In this document: positions 14,427 through 15,316 of the stretch, piece after piece
Position numbering within the stretch: the stretch's first letter is position 1
Layout: every line of letters begins with the position of its first letter
DNA from: Bacteroidales bacterium
Lineage (GTDB): Bacteria > Bacteroidota > Bacteroidia > Bacteroidales > UBA3663
NCBI GenBank assembly: GCA_017632695.1
Contig: JAGBQS010000006.1
Span: forward strand, 1 to 15,316
DNA length: 15,316 bases
Direction: 5' to 3'
The notes under the pieces: generated by a model
What the model saw: the letters and a program-made list of their open reading frames with translations, nothing else
What the model was told of the DNA's origin: nothing
Databases searched by the model: none
Translations under genes and position numbers: made by a program

Positions 14427-15316
14427 TTATTCGTCGTAAAGCAGTTTACGTACATCAGCACGCAGCAGGGCGACCTGTTTCCGGAACGTATCCATATAGG
14501 CCGACAGCATGTTTGTAACGGCATCGGTGGCAAACAGATGTCCTTTCAGGGAATTGTGCAGCGTCGAAGCCTCGACAAAAAGACTGTCGACCTGTGTCTC
14601 GTAGGCTTCCAGACCGCCTTCCGGCATTGCAACCAGGGGTTCCAGACCCGATTCGACCTCCAGTTTCTGTCCGGGCAATCCGCGATGAAGGGCGTAACGC
14701 ACCCCGTTGATGTACAGCGACCGGCTGTCGCGATACAGATTCACGCGCGTCAGTTCCGTATCGTAAACCCCGATATTATCCGGATTGGTATAAGCCCTGA
14801 TGATACGGCGCTTCGGCTGCCGGGGATCCTGATACATCACACCCCGGATAGCCGGCTCGTTGGCGGAATGGGTCGGCATCGAGCGGAAATCCGTCACATA
14901 GATAAACGTGTGTTCATCGATGCCGTAATACAGCCCGTCGTAGATAAGCAGATCGTCGTCGCGATGATCCCCCCGGCTATGAGCCAGATCGGCCGACTCG
15001 CGCACCAGCCGCCGTTTCATGGCATAACCCACAGCCTGACTCATCAGGTCCAGCCGTTGCCTGTAGGATCCGAAAATCGCATCGGCAACAATCGAACAGA
15101 CTGCCGGGAATTCGTCCGGCTCATTCCAAAGGCAGTGAACGGCTACCTGAAGGTCGGAAAGATTCACTTCCTTACGGTCGTGCATCAGCGCCGAAGCCCG
15201 CATCAGACGGGCAATGCGGTTCCAGCGGCGGTCGCTTACATACAGCGTCCGATGCACATCCTGACCCTCAATCTTCACATCCTTCAGCGCCTTCCGGATG
15301 GCCGAAACGACCTGCA
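14427..15316 (-). CDS. ravA: MoxR-family AAA+ ATPase RavA-like, C-terminal part only
   Basis: The last 295 codons of a gene whose 5' end lies beyond the right edge. The frame is open to the edge, reading VVSAIRKALKDVKIEGQD at the start of the visible part, and the GTG at 15278 is internal rather than a start. The VSDRRWNRIARLMRASALM stretch is the typical sensor-2/lid region of RavA-type ATPases, followed by a region predicted to fold into beta strands (FIYVTDFRSMP to YINGVRYALHRG) and a final helical tail (TDAVTNMLSAYMDTFRKQV). The Walker A and B motifs are outside the window. The immediate neighbour viaA supports the assignment. RavA forms hexamers that remodel client proteins using ATP. 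Confidence 0.85.
   Translation of the reverse strand, partial: QVVSAIRKALKDVKIEGQDVHRTLYVSDRRWNRIARLMRASALMHDRKEVNLSDLQVAVHCLWNEPDEFPAVCSIVADAIFGSYRQRLDLMSQAVGYAMKRRLVRESADLAHSRGDHRDDDLLIYDGLYYGIDEHTFIYVTDFRSMPTHSANEPAIRGVMYQDPRQPKRRIIRAYTNPDNIGVYDTELTRVNLYRDSRSLYINGVRYALHRGLPGQKLEVESGLEPLVAMPEGGLEAYETQVDSLFVEASTLHNSLKGHLFATDAVTNMLSAYMDTFRKQVALLRADVRKLLYDE

Overview
The window looks like a chromosomal segment from a member of the Bacteroidota, most likely Bacteroidales. Three things point there. Several start sites are preceded by the Bacteroidota promoter pattern TTTG, about 20 bases, then TAnnTTTG. Ribosome binding sites are weak or A-rich rather than Shine-Dalgarno-like. The gene set also fits: a FeoA-FeoB fusion with a Cys-rich partner, a PG_1098-type methyltransferase, a PL10/CE8 pectin enzyme and a MuiA/DUF4139 protein. 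Species cannot be named from the sequence. Genes are moderately GC-rich, while one intergenic island (7542-8365) is strikingly AT-rich.

Layout, left to right. Positions 1-4739 hold a minus-strand series, read from the right: a 693-residue reading frame joining a PG_1098-like methyltransferase to what looks like a complete secreted protein; nth (endonuclease III); dgt (dNTP triphosphohydrolase); and the start of a mannitol/fructuronate-type dehydrogenase that runs off the left edge. Divergent from these are corA (Mg2+/Co2+ channel, 4868-5797) and a secreted DUF4140/DUF4139 protein (5904-7541), both on the plus strand.

Between that gene and the convergent pectin-degrading gene lies an 824-base stretch with no credible protein gene. 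It contains two inward-facing copies of a roughly 80-base element (7641-7718 and 8151-8230), each with its own near-ideal promoter and an internal hairpin. Between them is a third promoter followed by a short segment ending in a strong intrinsic terminator (8011-8089), plus several families of short reiterated motifs. I read this as an uncharacterised noncoding RNA locus. It is the most unusual part of the window.

Positions 8366-15316 are all minus strand. From the right they are ravA (5' end beyond the edge) and viaA, a MoxR ATPase/VWA pair; feoAB with its overlapping Cys-rich partner gene, a ferrous iron uptake operon with its own promoter; and a secreted PL10-CE8 pectate lyase/pectin esterase with its own promoter and terminator. 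The pectin enzyme and the uronate-type dehydrogenase at the left edge would fit an organism that feeds on plant polysaccharide, but that link is inference.
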